From: AC-32 sp963717725
GTDB lineage: Bacteria > Actinomycetota > Thermoleophilia > Gaiellales > Gaiellaceae
NCBI GenBank assembly: GCA_963717725.1
Contig: CAVQWS010000015.1
Span: 23,452-87,451 of the forward strand
Direction of reading: 5' to 3'
Length of the DNA: 64,000 nucleotides
Positions 15,334 through 26,444 of this stretch are shown one piece after another. The position numbers and the translations under genes are program-made. Numbering within the stretch: the first letter of the stretch is position 1; each line of letters begins with the position of its first letter. Below the pieces are notes generated by a model. That model was not told where the DNA came from and searched no databases. It was given only the letters and a program-made list of their open reading frames with translations.

Positions 15334-16148
15334 GCCAGGGCTTCTGACGGCTGGCGGGAGTGCTCGACCGTCCATCCCAGGACGAAGTCGGCGACCTCCT
15401 CCCAGCCGTCCTGGCCGGGGTAGTGACAGCGGCCGGGGTACTCCTTGTGCTCGGTCGCCGAAGGCGCCTGCCGCTGCTTCTTGAAGTTCGCCTGGTTGAC
15501 CGACGGCGGACAGATCCGGTCCTCGGCGCCGGTGACGAGCAGCAGCGGCGGGCGAGCCGGGTTCTTGAAGTCCACCTTCGTCGTGGCGCGCGGGTTGAAG
15601 TTCGCGTACCCGGCCTGGAAGAACAGCCGCGCCGAGCCGGGGATGTAGTAGCGCCCGTAGACGGCCTTCGAGTCCTCCTCGCTGAGCACGTTCGTGAAGC
15701 ACCAGTGGAACTGCTCGAGCGTCAGCGGCGTGTCGTTGTTCTTCCCGAACGGGTTCCTCAGCGCCGGCCAGGCGGCCCGTAGCGTCGAGAGCGGCAGCCT
15801 GAGCACGCCCTTCGGCGCGCCCGTCCCGAGCGCGACGCCCGCCGAGCCAAGCCCGCGGTCGAGCAGCAGCTGCGCGAAGAGCCCGCCGAACGAGTGGCCG
15901 ATGATGATCGGCGGCCGGTCGAGCTCGCGGATGATCCGCTCGTAGTGGTCGAGCACGTCCGGAACCGAGAGGCCGTGCAGCGGCGACGGATCACGGCGCA
16001 CCTCGGCCGGATCGTCGCTCAGCCCCCGCCAGGCGGGCGCGATCACTTCGTGCCCCTGCTGGCGGAAGCGCTCGGCCCAGTGCTCCCAGCTGAGCGGCGT
16101 CATCCACATGCCGTGGATCAGGACGATCGTGTGCGGTTCGCTGGCCAT
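15330..16148 (-). CDS. Alpha/beta hydrolase
   Basis: 272 residues from ATG 16148 (MASEPHTIVLIHGMW) with GGGGAGGTC upstream. A complete triad can be placed: nucleophile Ser in IIGHSFGGLFAQ, acid in TGAEDRICPPS, and His in the CHYPGQDGWEEV segment. HGMWMTPLSW supplies the oxyanion hole. It resembles soluble esterases or haloperoxidase-like hydrolases. The stop overlaps the convergent PF03640 gene by 4 bp. Confidence 0.82.
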   Translation of the reverse strand: MASEPHTIVLIHGMWMTPLSWEHWAERFRQQGHEVIAPAWRGLSDDPAEVRRDPSPLHGLSVPDVLDHYERIIRELDRPPIIIGHSFGGLFAQLLLDRGLGSAGVALGTGAPKGVLRLPLSTLRAAWPALRNPFGKNNDTPLTLEQFHWCFTNVLSEEDSKAVYGRYYIPGSARLFFQAGYANFNPRATTKVDFKNPARPPLLLVTGAEDRICPPSVNQANFKKQRQAPSATEHKEYPGRCHYPGQDGWEEVADFVLGWTVEHSRQPSEALA

Positions 16149-16215
16149 CGTGACCTCCCCCCGTCGGGATGCGACCCCGGCTACCACCCTACCGCTCAGG
16201 ACGTAACCTCTCCTC

Positions 16216-17097
16216 GTGGCCGCCGACTACCAGCTCGTCCACGTCAACCGCGTCGGGCACGAGCACACGCAGCCGTATCGCAGCGAGACCGAGCTGGCCG
16301 CCGGCGACCTCGTCCACGTCGAGGGCCGGGACTGGCTCGTCGACTCGGTCGAGAACGAGCGCGTGCAGCTGGAGCCGGCGCGCTACCGGCTAGTGCTGCG
16401 CCATCCCGACGGGCGCACCGAGGCTGGCGCCTTTCGCCGCTACCGCTCGGACGCTCCGCGGATCGGCCATACCTTCAGCACGATCGTCGACGGGGTTCCC
16501 GCCAGCTGGCAGGTCGCGGACGACCGGCTGCAGCGCGACGAGCAGGGCAAGCCGTACCGCGAGCTGACCGCCGAGCGCGACTACAGCGAGGCCGAGGAAG
16601 CACCCGACCTGCCCGAGCACGAGCTCGAGCACGCGCTCGCGCGCGACGACGACCGGGACGACGCCGTCGCGGCGCTCGCGCGGGCCGAGGAAGCCGGCCA
16701 GCTGGTCGAGCTGGTCGCGCTCGAACCGGGCGAGGCGCCCGACTGGGACGAGGCCGGGCGCTACATCGACGCGCTGATCCTCGAGGAGATCGAGGACGAC
16801 CTCTTCGCGCTGTGCGGCGTCGACACCCGCAAGGACTCACAGGACACGTGGCTCGAGACCGTCAAGGCCCGGCTGCACGAGGACCTGCGCAGCTTCCGCA
16901 CGGACATCGAGAGCGACCACGACCAGATCGAGGAGTGGGATTTCCGCGACGGCCGCGTGTTCGCCTCGATCGGCAGCTTCGACGACCAGGCGAATCCCGA
17001 CGTCGGCCACGGCTGGCTGAGCCGGCTGGTCGACTCGAGCGCCAGCGCCGCAGCGGGCTTCACGCGTGTGCGCAAGGCCCAGCTACTGGTGGACTAG
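16216..17097 (+). CDS. Conserved hypothetical acidic protein
   Basis: 293 residues from GTG 16216. I do not recognise a named family. The N-terminal 100 residues look like a small beta-barrel-type domain (ELAAGDLVHVEGRDWLVDSV); the middle is very acidic and helical (PEHELEHALARDDDRDD); the C-terminal 150 residues are alpha/beta with EEIEDDLFALCGVD and a final VRKAQLLVD strand. There is no signal peptide or membrane helix, so it is probably cytoplasmic. It stands alone between a divergent hydrolase and the convergent cyclase-ATPase gene. Confidence 0.6.
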   Translation: MAADYQLVHVNRVGHEHTQPYRSETELAAGDLVHVEGRDWLVDSVENERVQLEPARYRLVLRHPDGRTEAGAFRRYRSDAPRIGHTFSTIVDGVPASWQVADDRLQRDEQGKPYRELTAERDYSEAEEAPDLPEHELEHALARDDDRDDAVAALARAEEAGQLVELVALEPGEAPDWDEAGRYIDALILEEIEDDLFALCGVDTRKDSQDTWLETVKARLHEDLRSFRTDIESDHDQIEEWDFRDGRVFASIGSFDDQANPDVGHGWLSRLVDSSASAAAGFTRVRKAQLLVD

Positions 17098-17129
17098 AAA
17101 GCACGAGGGTCGGGCGGTGACGCCGTCGG

Positions 17130-20100
17130 CTACGACCCCTCGAGTCGCGCGCGGACTCGCTGGGCGGCGACCTTGTGGCCCTTCGCCTCGGCGATCGCGA
17201 GCGCGTCTGCCAGCGCCCCATGTTCCTCGTCATCCCGGCCGGCGAGCCGCGCGATCTCCGCACGCGCAAGCGCGACGTCGAGGTGGGCGCCCGAAAAATC
17301 GGTTGACTCGATCATTCGGGCGGCCTCCTGGATCAGCTCGGCAGCGCTCGCGTAGTCACCTCGCTGCGCCGCCACCCAGCCGCGCACGAGGCGGTCACGG
17401 GAATGTGGGTCGACGTCGTCCGGGACCGCGATCTCGACGGCCTTCGCGGTCAGGCTCAGCGCCTCGTCCGGACGTCCCAGCTCGAGCGCGGCGAGCGCCT
17501 GCATGCTGAGGACGGTCGCCAGATACCCGGTCTCGGAGCTCGATGCAAGCACTTCCGCGCCCTCCGCGAGTGCGCGATAGGCGTGGTCGGGAGTGCCGGC
17601 CCCGTGCTCCATGTCGGCCTCTATCGCCGAGAGGCCCGCCCAGGAGATCCGATCCCCGAGCTCGCGCAAGAGTGTCCTGCCCGCGTAGACCTCGGCCCGA
17701 CCCTCCTCCAGCCGGCCCTCCGCCGCGATGGCAACTCCACCCACGATCCGCGCGTAGCTCTCGAGCCGCTTGGACGACGAGGCCCTGAGTGCGTCGTCGG
17801 CAAGCTCGCGCACTTCCGCGGCCGGGGTCGGCCCCCACCAGGCACCCAGCAACATCCACCCGCGCACATCGTTGACGAAGCGGTTGTCGGCCCGCCCCCC
17901 ACGCTCGACCGCGCGCCGCCAGTGCGTCTGGGCCTCGCCGTTGCTGCCGAGCCAGCCGACCAGCGCGCCGATCACGCGCAGCGCCCAGACGGCTCCGTCG
18001 TCGTCGCCGATGCGGTCGAGTTCGGCGAGCGCGGCCTGCGCCTCGGCGAGACCCTCCGCCATCTCCCATTCCGGAGCGACCAAGAGCTCGAAGTCGATCT
18101 TGGCGATCCTGGAGCGCGCGAGCACGCGTTCGTCGCCTAGCTCACGCGCGGCCGAGACGGCCTCGTCCAGTAGCACGACTGCACGGTCGAGATCGCCCTG
18201 CTCGGAGACCGCCCGGGCCAGTTCGAGCTGCGCGGCGGGCCCTCTCGGATCGTTCGGCGGCAACAGCGCCAGCGCGCGGGAGAGCAAGCGGATCACGGCT
18301 GGCGCGTCACCGCGCTCGAGCGCATGGTCGCCCCCCGCCAGGAGGCGCGTGGCCGCCTGCTCGGCGAGCGCCGGTGGCCCGGTCGTCGAGCGGACCGAGC
18401 TCCGCGCGGTAACGGTAGGCCTGCTCGAAGTGGTAGCCGAGAATCTCGTCGAGCTCGACCAGCGCCTTGCCGTTGACGGCGAGCCAGTCGGCGAATCGTT
18501 CGTGCAACTCGGCGCGGGTCGCTTTCGGCAACGCCTCGTAGGCGGTGTCGCGGATGAGCAGGTGGCGAAAGCGGTAGGCGTCGTCCTCCGGCAACAGCGG
18601 CTGCTCGGGTCGAACCAGGTCCTTCCGCACCAGCGCCACGAGCTCACCGTCGACAGAGCCGCCATCCGCGAGAGCCGCGACCGCGGTGCGGTGGAAGACC
18701 TGGCCCTCGACCGCGCCCCGCTCCAGCACGTCGCGCTCCGCTAGCGCCGAGCTGGTCGAGCCGCGCGGCGAGCAGTGCCTGGATCGTCGGCGGCACCGCG
18801 ACTTCCTCGCCGCTCTCGGCCGCCATCGCGACCATCTCCTCGACGAACAGCGGGTTGCCGCCGGCGGCCTCCAGGATCCGGTTGCGGAGGCCATGCTCGA
18901 CGCCGCCCGCCAGCAGGTCCACGAGCTCGGCTGTCTCGTCCGGGGCGAGCGGCTCGAGCAACGCGGTGGTCGCATTCAGCTTGCCGCCGCCCCAGGCGGG
19001 TCGCACGTCGAACAACTCGGGCCGTGCCATGCACAGCAGCAGGATCGGAGCGTCCCGGCTGAGATCGGCAACGTGCTCGACGAGGTCGAGGAACGTCGGC
19101 TCGCCCCAGTGCAGGTCGTCGAAGACGACCACGACCGGCCTCTCGGCGGCGCGAGCCTCGAGCAGCTTGCGGAAGGCCCAGGCGATCTCCTCCGGCGAGC
19201 CCGAGGCTGTGTCGTCACCGAGGATCGACGCAAGCGGACCCGTCGTCGCGCCGGCCGGCGACGAGCTGCTTGACGACCTCCGTCACGGGCCAGTAGCTGA
19301 TGCCTTCGCCGTAGGAGAGGCAGCGGCCGCTGACGACGGTCGCGTCCACGCCGGCGAGGAACTCCTGCGCCAGCCGCGACTTGCCCACGCCCGCGGCGCC
19401 GAGGATCGTGAAGAGGTGACACGAGCGGTCGCTCACGACGTTGGCGAACGCGCCCTCGAGCAGCTCGCGCTGCTGCTCGCGGCCGATCATGGGCGCTTCG
19501 TGGCGGCGGCCGGGCGCCTCGGCCTGGACGGAGACGAGGCGGTAGGCGGCGAGGGGATCGGCCTTGCCCTTCGCCTCGACGGGGGCCGTGGGCTCGGCCT
19601 CGACTCCGTCGCGGACGAGTCTGTAGGTCTCCTCGCCGAGCAGCACTTCCCCGGGCTGCGCCGCCTGCTCCAGCCGCGCGGCGACGTTGACGGCGTCTCC
19701 GGTCGCAAGGCGCTCCTCCGTGCCCGTGACGACCTCGCCGGTGTTGACGCCCATGCGCAGCTCGAGCCGCGTGCCGTAGCCGGACTCCAACTCGTCGTTC
19801 AGCTCGTCCAGGCCGCCGCGCAGCTCGTCGGCGGCGCGCACCGCGCGCAGGGCGTCGTCCTCGTGCACCGTCGGCACGCCGAAGACGGCCATCACCGCGT
19901 CGCCGATGAACTTCTCCACCGTCCCGCCGTGCCGCTCGACGATCGTCTTCGCCGTCTCGAAGTAGCGTGCCATCACCCGCCGCAGGCTCTCCGGATCGAT
20001 CCGCTCGCCGAGCGCTGTCGAGCCGGAGACGTCGCAGAAGAGCACCGTCACGACCTTGCGCACCTCGCGCGCCGGGGTCGTCTCGGCCAGCGCCGCGCCG

Positions 20101-20159
20101 CAGGAGTCGCAGAAGCGTGCGCCGTCCCGGTTCTCAGCCCCACAGCTCGCACAGATCAT
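17130..20159 (-). CDS. Zinc-ribbon/adenylate cyclase/AAA ATPase/TPR signalling protein (three apparent frameshifts)
   Basis: A product of about 1,010 residues once frames are joined. The order is an N-terminal double zinc ribbon (CASCGAENRDGARFCDSCG), a class III nucleotide cyclase domain (VTVLFCDVSGSTALGERIDP, FIGDAVMAVFGVP, GVNTGEVVTG), an AAA/STAND-type ATPase with Walker A GAAGVGKS and Walker B VVVFDDLHWGE, and a long TPR-like helical C-terminus. Frame changes are needed near 19255, 18752 and 18385; homologous sequence resumes each time. Such proteins are common in actinobacteria and probably sense through the TPR region. The start ATG at 20159 is firm, with the ribbon intact. Confidence 0.85.
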
Positions 20160-20189
20160 GCGCCGAGTCTAAGTCGGCCGTAACGGATC

Positions 20190-20659
20190 GTGACGTACCC
20201 GGTAGCCGGTCCCGATGGCCCGCGCAATCCGCCGAACACGAAGGAGTTCAAAGCCGAGCTGAACGGGTTCAACGAGACCCCGTCGTCGATCTCGTCGACC
20301 GGCTGGGGTGAGTTCAGGGCGAAGCTCGTCGACGACACCACCCGAGTAGGCTCCACGTCGAGGCGGCACTCGCTTTCGCGCACGTTCACTTCGGCGCGCC
20401 TGGAGGCGGCAACTCGTTCTTCTGTGCGGCGGCAGCACGAAGCCGACGCGTCCCGAACGTCGGCCATGTGGAGGGCGACGTCACTCCGGCCGACGTGGTC
20501 GGGCCGAACGGCCAGGGCATCGAGCCCGGCTCGTTCGCGGAGATCCTGCGCGCGATGCGCGCCGGGCACTCCTACGCGAACATCCACACGACGCGTTGGC
20601 CAGGAGGCGAGATCCGCGGCCAGATCAACGACGATGACCAGAAGGAGTTCGACGGCTAG
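20190..20659 (+). CDS. CHRD domain protein (one apparent frameshift, no signal peptide)
   Basis: A CHRD (chordin-type) domain is visible in two frames. The first carries FKAELNGFNETPSSISSTGW and GEFRAKLVDD; the second carries FAHVHFGAPGGGNSFFC, the GDVTPADVVG segment and the final HTTRWPGGEIRGQI. The switch lies near 20338-20355. The family is normally secreted, yet the frame opens at GTG 20190 with no signal peptide, and the cyclase gene starts only 30 bp away on the other strand. The 5' end may therefore be lost. It ends in a shared hairpin. Confidence 0.65.
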
Positions 20660-20667
20660 ACCAGTTG

Positions 20668-20701
20668 CGAGCCGGGGGCGTCTGCGGCCGTCCCCGGCTC
20701 G
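20668..20701. terminator. Bidirectional hairpin between CHRD and ABC ATPase genes
   Basis: A perfect 10-bp stem (20668-20677 / 20692-20701) lies between convergent stops at 20659 and 20704. Confidence 0.6.
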
Positions 20702-20703
20702 TG

Positions 20704-21825
<1,122 letters not shown>

Positions 21826-21826
21826 C

Positions 21827-23152
21827 TCAGCTCCCTTCCGAGTGCCGCGCGATCAGGTCGCGGTACCAGAGCGCGCTTCGCTTCGGTGTGCGTTTCAGGT
21901 TGTCGAAGTTGACGGCCACGATCCCGAAGCGCCGGTCGTAGCCATGCTCCCATTCGAAGTTGTCGAGCAGCGACCAGACGTAGTACCCACGCACGTCGAC
22001 GCCGCCCTCGACCGCGCGCTCAACGGCCTCGACGTGGCCGCGCAGGAACGCGACGCGCTGCGGGTCCTCGATCACCGCCTGCCCGTCCAGCGGCGGGTCG
22101 TCGTACGAGGCGCCGTTCTCGGTGATCACCAGCGGCACCTCGCCGTAGTCGCGCTTCAGCCGCAGCAGGAGCGCGGTCAGCGACGAGGGCTCGACCGTCC
22201 AGCCCATCGCCGTCCGCGGGCCGTCCCACGGCACCTGCTCGAGCGCGAGCGGCCCGTCGGCACTGCTCGGACGGACTGCGGCGGGCTGGTAGAAGTTGAC
22301 GCCGAGGAAGTCGATCGGCGCCGCGATCTCCTCGAGGTCGCCGGGCCGCACGAACTCGAGCGGCCCGATCCGTTCCTCGTAGAGCTCGACGAGGTCCGCC
22401 GGGTAGCCGCCGCGCAGGACCGGGTCGAGGAACCAGCGGTTGCGGTGGCCGTCGAGCCGGCGCACCGCCTCGGGCTCGCCGGTCACGTGCGTCAGGTCGA
22501 GCGTGATCCCGATCTCACCGCGGCCCCCACCGGCGCGGTAGGCGTGCACCGCGCGCCCGTGCGAGAGCAGCGTGTGGTGCGCGGCGGCGAGCGCTTGTGA
22601 CCAGTCGGCGACGCCTGGCGCCTTGACGCCGTAGCCGTAGCCGAGGAACGACGTCACCCAGGGCTCGTTGTGCGTGATCCAGGTGTCGACCAGGTCGCCG
22701 AGACCGTCGAAGACCAGGCCGGCATAGTCGGCGAAGCGGTCGACGATCTCGCGCGAGGCCCAACCGCCCTCGTCCTGAAGGCGCTGCGGCAGATCCCAGT
22801 GGTAGAGCGTCGCGAGGGGCGTGATCCCGCGCTCGAGCATCCCTTCGACCAGGCGGCGGTAGAAATCCATGCCCTTGCCGTTCACTGCGCCGCGCCCGTC
22901 GGGCTGGATACGCGGCCAGGCGATCGAGAAGCGGTAGGCGCCGACGCCGAGCGAGGCCATCAGGTCGAGGTCTTCGGGCCAGCGGTGGTAGTGATCGCAG
23001 GCGCGGTCGCCGGTGTCGCCGTTCGCGACCTTTCCGGGCGTGCGGCAGAAGCGGTCCCAGATTGACTCGCCGCGGCCGTCCGCATCCGCTGCGCCCTCGA
23101 TCTGGTACGCGGCGGTGGCGGCCCCCCAGACGAAATCGCGCGGGAAGGTCAT
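21827..23152 (-). CDS. GH1 beta-glucosidase
   Basis: 441 residues of normal GH1 length. It opens with FPRDFVWGAATAAYQIEGA. The acid/base Glu lies in THNEPW and the nucleophile Glu in ITENGAS. WSLLDNFEWEHGYDRRFG is the typical aglycone-site segment. There is no signal peptide, so it acts on imported cellobiose-like disaccharides or glucosides inside the cell. The ATG overlaps the stop of the upstream permease by 4 bp (ATGA). The position inside the uptake operon supports import and hydrolysis of beta-glucosides. Confidence 0.94.
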   Translation of the reverse strand: MTFPRDFVWGAATAAYQIEGAADADGRGESIWDRFCRTPGKVANGDTGDRACDHYHRWPEDLDLMASLGVGAYRFSIAWPRIQPDGRGAVNGKGMDFYRRLVEGMLERGITPLATLYHWDLPQRLQDEGGWASREIVDRFADYAGLVFDGLGDLVDTWITHNEPWVTSFLGYGYGVKAPGVADWSQALAAAHHTLLSHGRAVHAYRAGGGRGEIGITLDLTHVTGEPEAVRRLDGHRNRWFLDPVLRGGYPADLVELYEERIGPLEFVRPGDLEEIAAPIDFLGVNFYQPAAVRPSSADGPLALEQVPWDGPRTAMGWTVEPSSLTALLLRLKRDYGEVPLVITENGASYDDPPLDGQAVIEDPQRVAFLRGHVEAVERAVEGGVDVRGYYVWSLLDNFEWEHGYDRRFGIVAVNFDNLKRTPKRSALWYRDLIARHSEGS

Positions 23153-24036
23153 CCCTTGACCGCCCCGCGCATGATCCCGCTGATGATGTGGCGGCCGAGG
23201 ACGAGGAAGACGACCAGCAGCGGGAGGATCGAGACGAAGGTTCCGGTCAGGACGAGGGCGTAGTCCTCCACGTAGCCGCTCGACAGCGTCGAGACTGCGA
23301 CCTGCACGGTCGGGTTGCGCGGCCCGAGAACGACCAGCGGCCAGAAGAAGTCGTTCCAGGTCGTCATGAAGGTCAGCAGGCCGAGCACGGCGGCGACGGG
23401 CCGGACCGCCGGCAGGATCACGTGCCAGAAGACGCCGAACGTGTAGCACCCGTCGACGCGCGCGGCGTCGATCAGCTCATCCGGAACCGAGCCGACGATG
23501 TACTGCCGCATCAGGAAGACGCCGAACGCGGTGGCGAGGTTCGGCGCGATCACGGCCTGCAGGTGGTTCGCCCAGCCGAGGTGGATCATCTCGATGTAGA
23601 GCGGAATCACGCCGAGCTGGACCGGGACGAGCATCGTCGCGATCACCGCCACGAACAGGAGCTTCCGGCCCCGGAACCGAAGCTTTGCGAACGCGAACCC
23701 GGCGAGGGCGCTGAAGAACACGACCGCCACCGTGACCGTGGAGGCGACGATCGTGGAGTTGATCAGCGCCCTCCAGAAGTCGACGTTCACCTCGCCCGAG
23801 TTGAAGAGCCGGCCGAGGTTGTGGAAGAGCTCGTGCCCGGGTGTGAGCACCGGTGGGTACGCCGAGACGGCCGAGTTGTCATGCGACGCGACGACGAGCG
23901 ACCAGTAGAGCGGGAACGCCGAGACGATCGCGACGATGATCAGGAAGATGTAGGTGAACGGGCCGGGAGCGCCGAGCCGCCGCGACAACGGCCGCCGCCG
24001 GGGCCGGGTGCGCTCGGCGTGAGCGACGGTGGCCAT
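23149..24036 (-). CDS. Sugar ABC transporter permease (MalG-like)
   Basis: A 295-residue inner-membrane permease with six predicted helices and a basic N-terminus (ERTRPRRRPLSRR). The cytoplasmic EAA loop is DAARVDGCYTFGVFWHVILP, which docks onto the ATPase. It overlaps the beta-glucosidase start by 4 bp and the MalF-like partner by 1 bp, so stoichiometric expression is likely. Confidence 0.92.
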   Translation of the reverse strand: MATVAHAERTRPRRRPLSRRLGAPGPFTYIFLIIVAIVSAFPLYWSLVVASHDNSAVSAYPPVLTPGHELFHNLGRLFNSGEVNVDFWRALINSTIVASTVTVAVVFFSALAGFAFAKLRFRGRKLLFVAVIATMLVPVQLGVIPLYIEMIHLGWANHLQAVIAPNLATAFGVFLMRQYIVGSVPDELIDAARVDGCYTFGVFWHVILPAVRPVAAVLGLLTFMTTWNDFFWPLVVLGPRNPTVQVAVSTLSSGYVEDYALVLTGTFVSILPLLVVFLVLGRHIISGIMRGAVKG

Positions 24037-25001
24037 CAGTGCTCGACCGACCTGATCCGGCGCACGATCAGGAGGTTGACGAGAGCGATCACGCCGATCA
24101 GCAAGAAGAGGGCCCAGCCGATCGCCGCCGCATAGCCGAAGTCGAACTGCGTCCCGGCGAAGGCCTTCTCGTAGAGGTACATGACCACCGTCTGGTACTG
24201 GCGCGCCGAGCCTCCGGTGGCGCCCTGCTTGAGCGGCTCGAACAGGTACGGCTCGGTGAAGAGCTGCAACCCGCCGATCGTGGAGACGATGACGGTGAAG
24301 ATGATCGTCGGGCGCAGCATCGGCACCGTCACGTGCCGGAACTGCTTCCAGGACTTCGCGCCGTCGATCGCCGCGGCCTCGTAGAGCTCTTCGGGGATGC
24401 CCTGCATCGCGGCGAGGTAGATCAGGGCGTTGTAGCCGGCCCAGCGCCAGGTGACCATCACCGAGAGCGCGATCCAGGACGAGAGCCGCCCCGACTCCCA
24501 GTCGATGTGGGAGACGCCGAACGCGCCGAGGCCGTAGTTGACGAGGCCGTACTGCCGCGAGAAGAGCTGCGTGAAGATCAGCGCGACCGCAACTAGCGAG
24601 GTCACCTGCGGCAGCAGGACGGCCATGCGGAAGAAAGTGCGCGCCCGCAGCTTGGTGTTCAGCAGGTGCGCCAGCCAGAGCGCGATCAGGAGCTGGGGAA
24701 CGGTCGCGATCAGCCAGATGCCGAGCGTGTTCTCGACCGCGTTCCAGAAGTACGAGTCGTGGATCAGGTTCGTGAAGTTGAGGAGGCCGACGAAGTGCGT
24801 GTCGGGATTCAGCAGCGTGCGATCGGTGAGCGCGACCCAGGCCGTGTAGCCGAGCGGGAAGAGCCCGAAGATGCCGAAGAGGACGAAGAAGGGCGAGATG
24901 TAGAGGTATGGCGAGGCGGTCGAGTCGACCCGCTGCAGCCGGCTGCGCAACCTTCGCCGCGGCCTGACGACAGAGGGCTCCACCGCTGTATGTTCGCTCA
25001 C
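24036..25001 (-). CDS. Sugar ABC transporter permease (MalF-like)
   Basis: A 321-residue permease with six predicted helices and EAA loop YEAAAIDGAKSWKQFRHVTV. It pairs with the MalG-like protein. A large 14-bp hairpin lies between this gene and the upstream binding-protein gene and probably reduces permease expression relative to the binding protein. The N-terminus is Arg-rich and cytoplasmic. Confidence 0.92.
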   Translation of the reverse strand: MSEHTAVEPSVVRPRRRLRSRLQRVDSTASPYLYISPFFVLFGIFGLFPLGYTAWVALTDRTLLNPDTHFVGLLNFTNLIHDSYFWNAVENTLGIWLIATVPQLLIALWLAHLLNTKLRARTFFRMAVLLPQVTSLVAVALIFTQLFSRQYGLVNYGLGAFGVSHIDWESGRLSSWIALSVMVTWRWAGYNALIYLAAMQGIPEELYEAAAIDGAKSWKQFRHVTVPMLRPTIIFTVIVSTIGGLQLFTEPYLFEPLKQGATGGSARQYQTVVMYLYEKAFAGTQFDFGYAAAIGWALFLLIGVIALVNLLIVRRIRSVEH

Positions 25002-25031
25002 TCCGTCACCTCCCTTCAGGGCCGGTAAGGG

Positions 25032-25069
25032 AGCCCGGCTCGAGAGGAGGGCGCATCTCGAGCCGGGCT
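25032..25069 (-). terminator. Intercistronic hairpin between binding-protein and permease genes
   Basis: A perfect 14-bp stem (25032-25045 / 25056-25069) with a 10-nt loop occupies the 93-bp gap between the binding protein and the MalF-like gene. There is no T-run, so it fits a partial terminator or an mRNA-stabilising 3' structure, as known for malE-malF. Confidence 0.7.
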
Positions 25070-25094
25070 TGGCCTCACCGTCGGGGCAAACTGC

Positions 25095-26384
25095 CTACGC
25101 GACTGCCTTGACGTCCTTGAGGAACTGCTTCCAGGACTTATCCGGGCTCTGCTTGTGCTGCTCGACACGCTGGATCGCGTTCGAGACAGCGGTCTGGATG
25201 TCGCCCTGATGCGGGCCGGTGGTCTGCGGCTTCAGCTTCTTCGCCGAGTCCGTGAAGATCTTTCCGACCGGAGCGTTGTTGAAGAACGGGTTCTTGAAGC
25301 TCGTGATCGCCTTGCTCTTGTAGAGCGCAGGCTGGCTCGGCAGATTGCCGGTCTGCTTGAAGATGTAGGCCTCGGACGCGGGCGAGGTGAGGAACTTCGC
25401 CAGGTCGTAGGCCTCCTTCTGGTGGGAACCCTGCTTCGGGACGGTCAGGAACGAACCGCCCCAGTTGCCGCCGCCGGCGGGCACGGACGCGATGTCCCAC
25501 TTGCCCTTCGACTTGGGCGCCTGGCCCTGGATGTAACCCATCATCCAGGCCGGGCAGGTGACGGTCGCGAAGGTGCCCTTCTTGTAGCCGGTGTTCCAGT
25601 CGTTCGAGAACGCGGCCAGGCCGGCGCTCTCATGTGCCTGGATGGCACTCATCGTCTGCTTCCAGGCGGTCTTCACCTTCGGGTTGCTGCCGACGACGAC
25701 CTTGCCGTGCGAGTCGTAGTACGCCGGGTTCAGCTGCCCGATGATCGCGTTGAAGACGTTGCTGCCGGAGTCGATGAAGGAAATGCCCTTCGGCGCGTGC
25801 TGCTGGAAGCGCTTGCCGACGGCGACGAACTTCTGCCAGGTCGGCCAGAGCGCCGAGACAGCCTTCCGGTCGGTCGGCAGGCCGGCCTTCTTGAACAGGT
25901 CGCGCCGGTAGCAGATCGCGAGGCTGCCGACGTCCGTGCCGAGGCCGATCTGGGCGCCGTTGGGCGCGATCGACTGCCGCCACTTCCAGTCCAACCACTG
26001 CTTCTGCAGGCTCTTGGCGCCCATCTTGTTCAGGTTCATGAACAGGTTCGGCTGTGATTTGAACTGCGAGATGAAGCCGACCTCGACCGACTCGATGTCG
26101 TCGGCGCCGGAGCCGACCGCCAGATGCTTGGCGAGGTTCGAGTGGTGGTCGGGGTAGCTCTCGATGTCTTCCTTGATGTCGATGTTCGGGTGCGCCTTCT
26201 CGTACTTGACGTAGAGGTCGTGGTAGCCGAAGTCTCCGAACAGCCCGACACGGAGCGTGACCGTGTCGCTGCGGCTGCCCGAGGCCGTGCTCGCGGCCAG
26301 CGCTGCAGCTGCCAGCCCGAGGACTACGAGGACCGCTGCGAGCGTGGTCGCGCGGCGCCGCGGGGTTTTCAGGTGCCTACTCAT
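25095..26384 (-). CDS. Extracellular sugar-binding protein of the ABC transporter
   Basis: A 429-residue family 1 solute-binding protein. A Tat/Sec-like signal with a basic start (MSRHLKTPRRRATTLAAVLV) and hydrophobic core leads to an ASGS cleavage region; no lipobox Cys is present, so anchoring is unclear. Typical features are VTLRVGLFGDFGYHDLYVKY, the DIESVEVGFISQF strand and the C-terminal YDLAKFLTSPASEAY. It captures the oligosaccharide for the permeases just downstream. Confidence 0.9.
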   Translation of the reverse strand: MSRHLKTPRRRATTLAAVLVVLGLAAAALAASTASGSRSDTVTLRVGLFGDFGYHDLYVKYEKAHPNIDIKEDIESYPDHHSNLAKHLAVGSGADDIESVEVGFISQFKSQPNLFMNLNKMGAKSLQKQWLDWKWRQSIAPNGAQIGLGTDVGSLAICYRRDLFKKAGLPTDRKAVSALWPTWQKFVAVGKRFQQHAPKGISFIDSGSNVFNAIIGQLNPAYYDSHGKVVVGSNPKVKTAWKQTMSAIQAHESAGLAAFSNDWNTGYKKGTFATVTCPAWMMGYIQGQAPKSKGKWDIASVPAGGGNWGGSFLTVPKQGSHQKEAYDLAKFLTSPASEAYIFKQTGNLPSQPALYKSKAITSFKNPFFNNAPVGKIFTDSAKKLKPQTTGPHQGDIQTAVSNAIQRVEQHKQSPDKSWKQFLKDVKAVA

Positions 26385-26444
26385 CTGTGCTTCTGCCTCC
26401 CTTGAGAGCGTTGAACGCGTTGATGACTCGACTGCCCCGCGGCA

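Noticed and set aside
23062..24135. Long open frame antisense to the MalG-like permease (and similar ones opposite the glycosyltransferases at 49102-50439)
   Set aside because: Shadow frames of well-identified genes, with Arg/Asp/Glu-skewed composition typical of antisense reading in GC-rich DNA.
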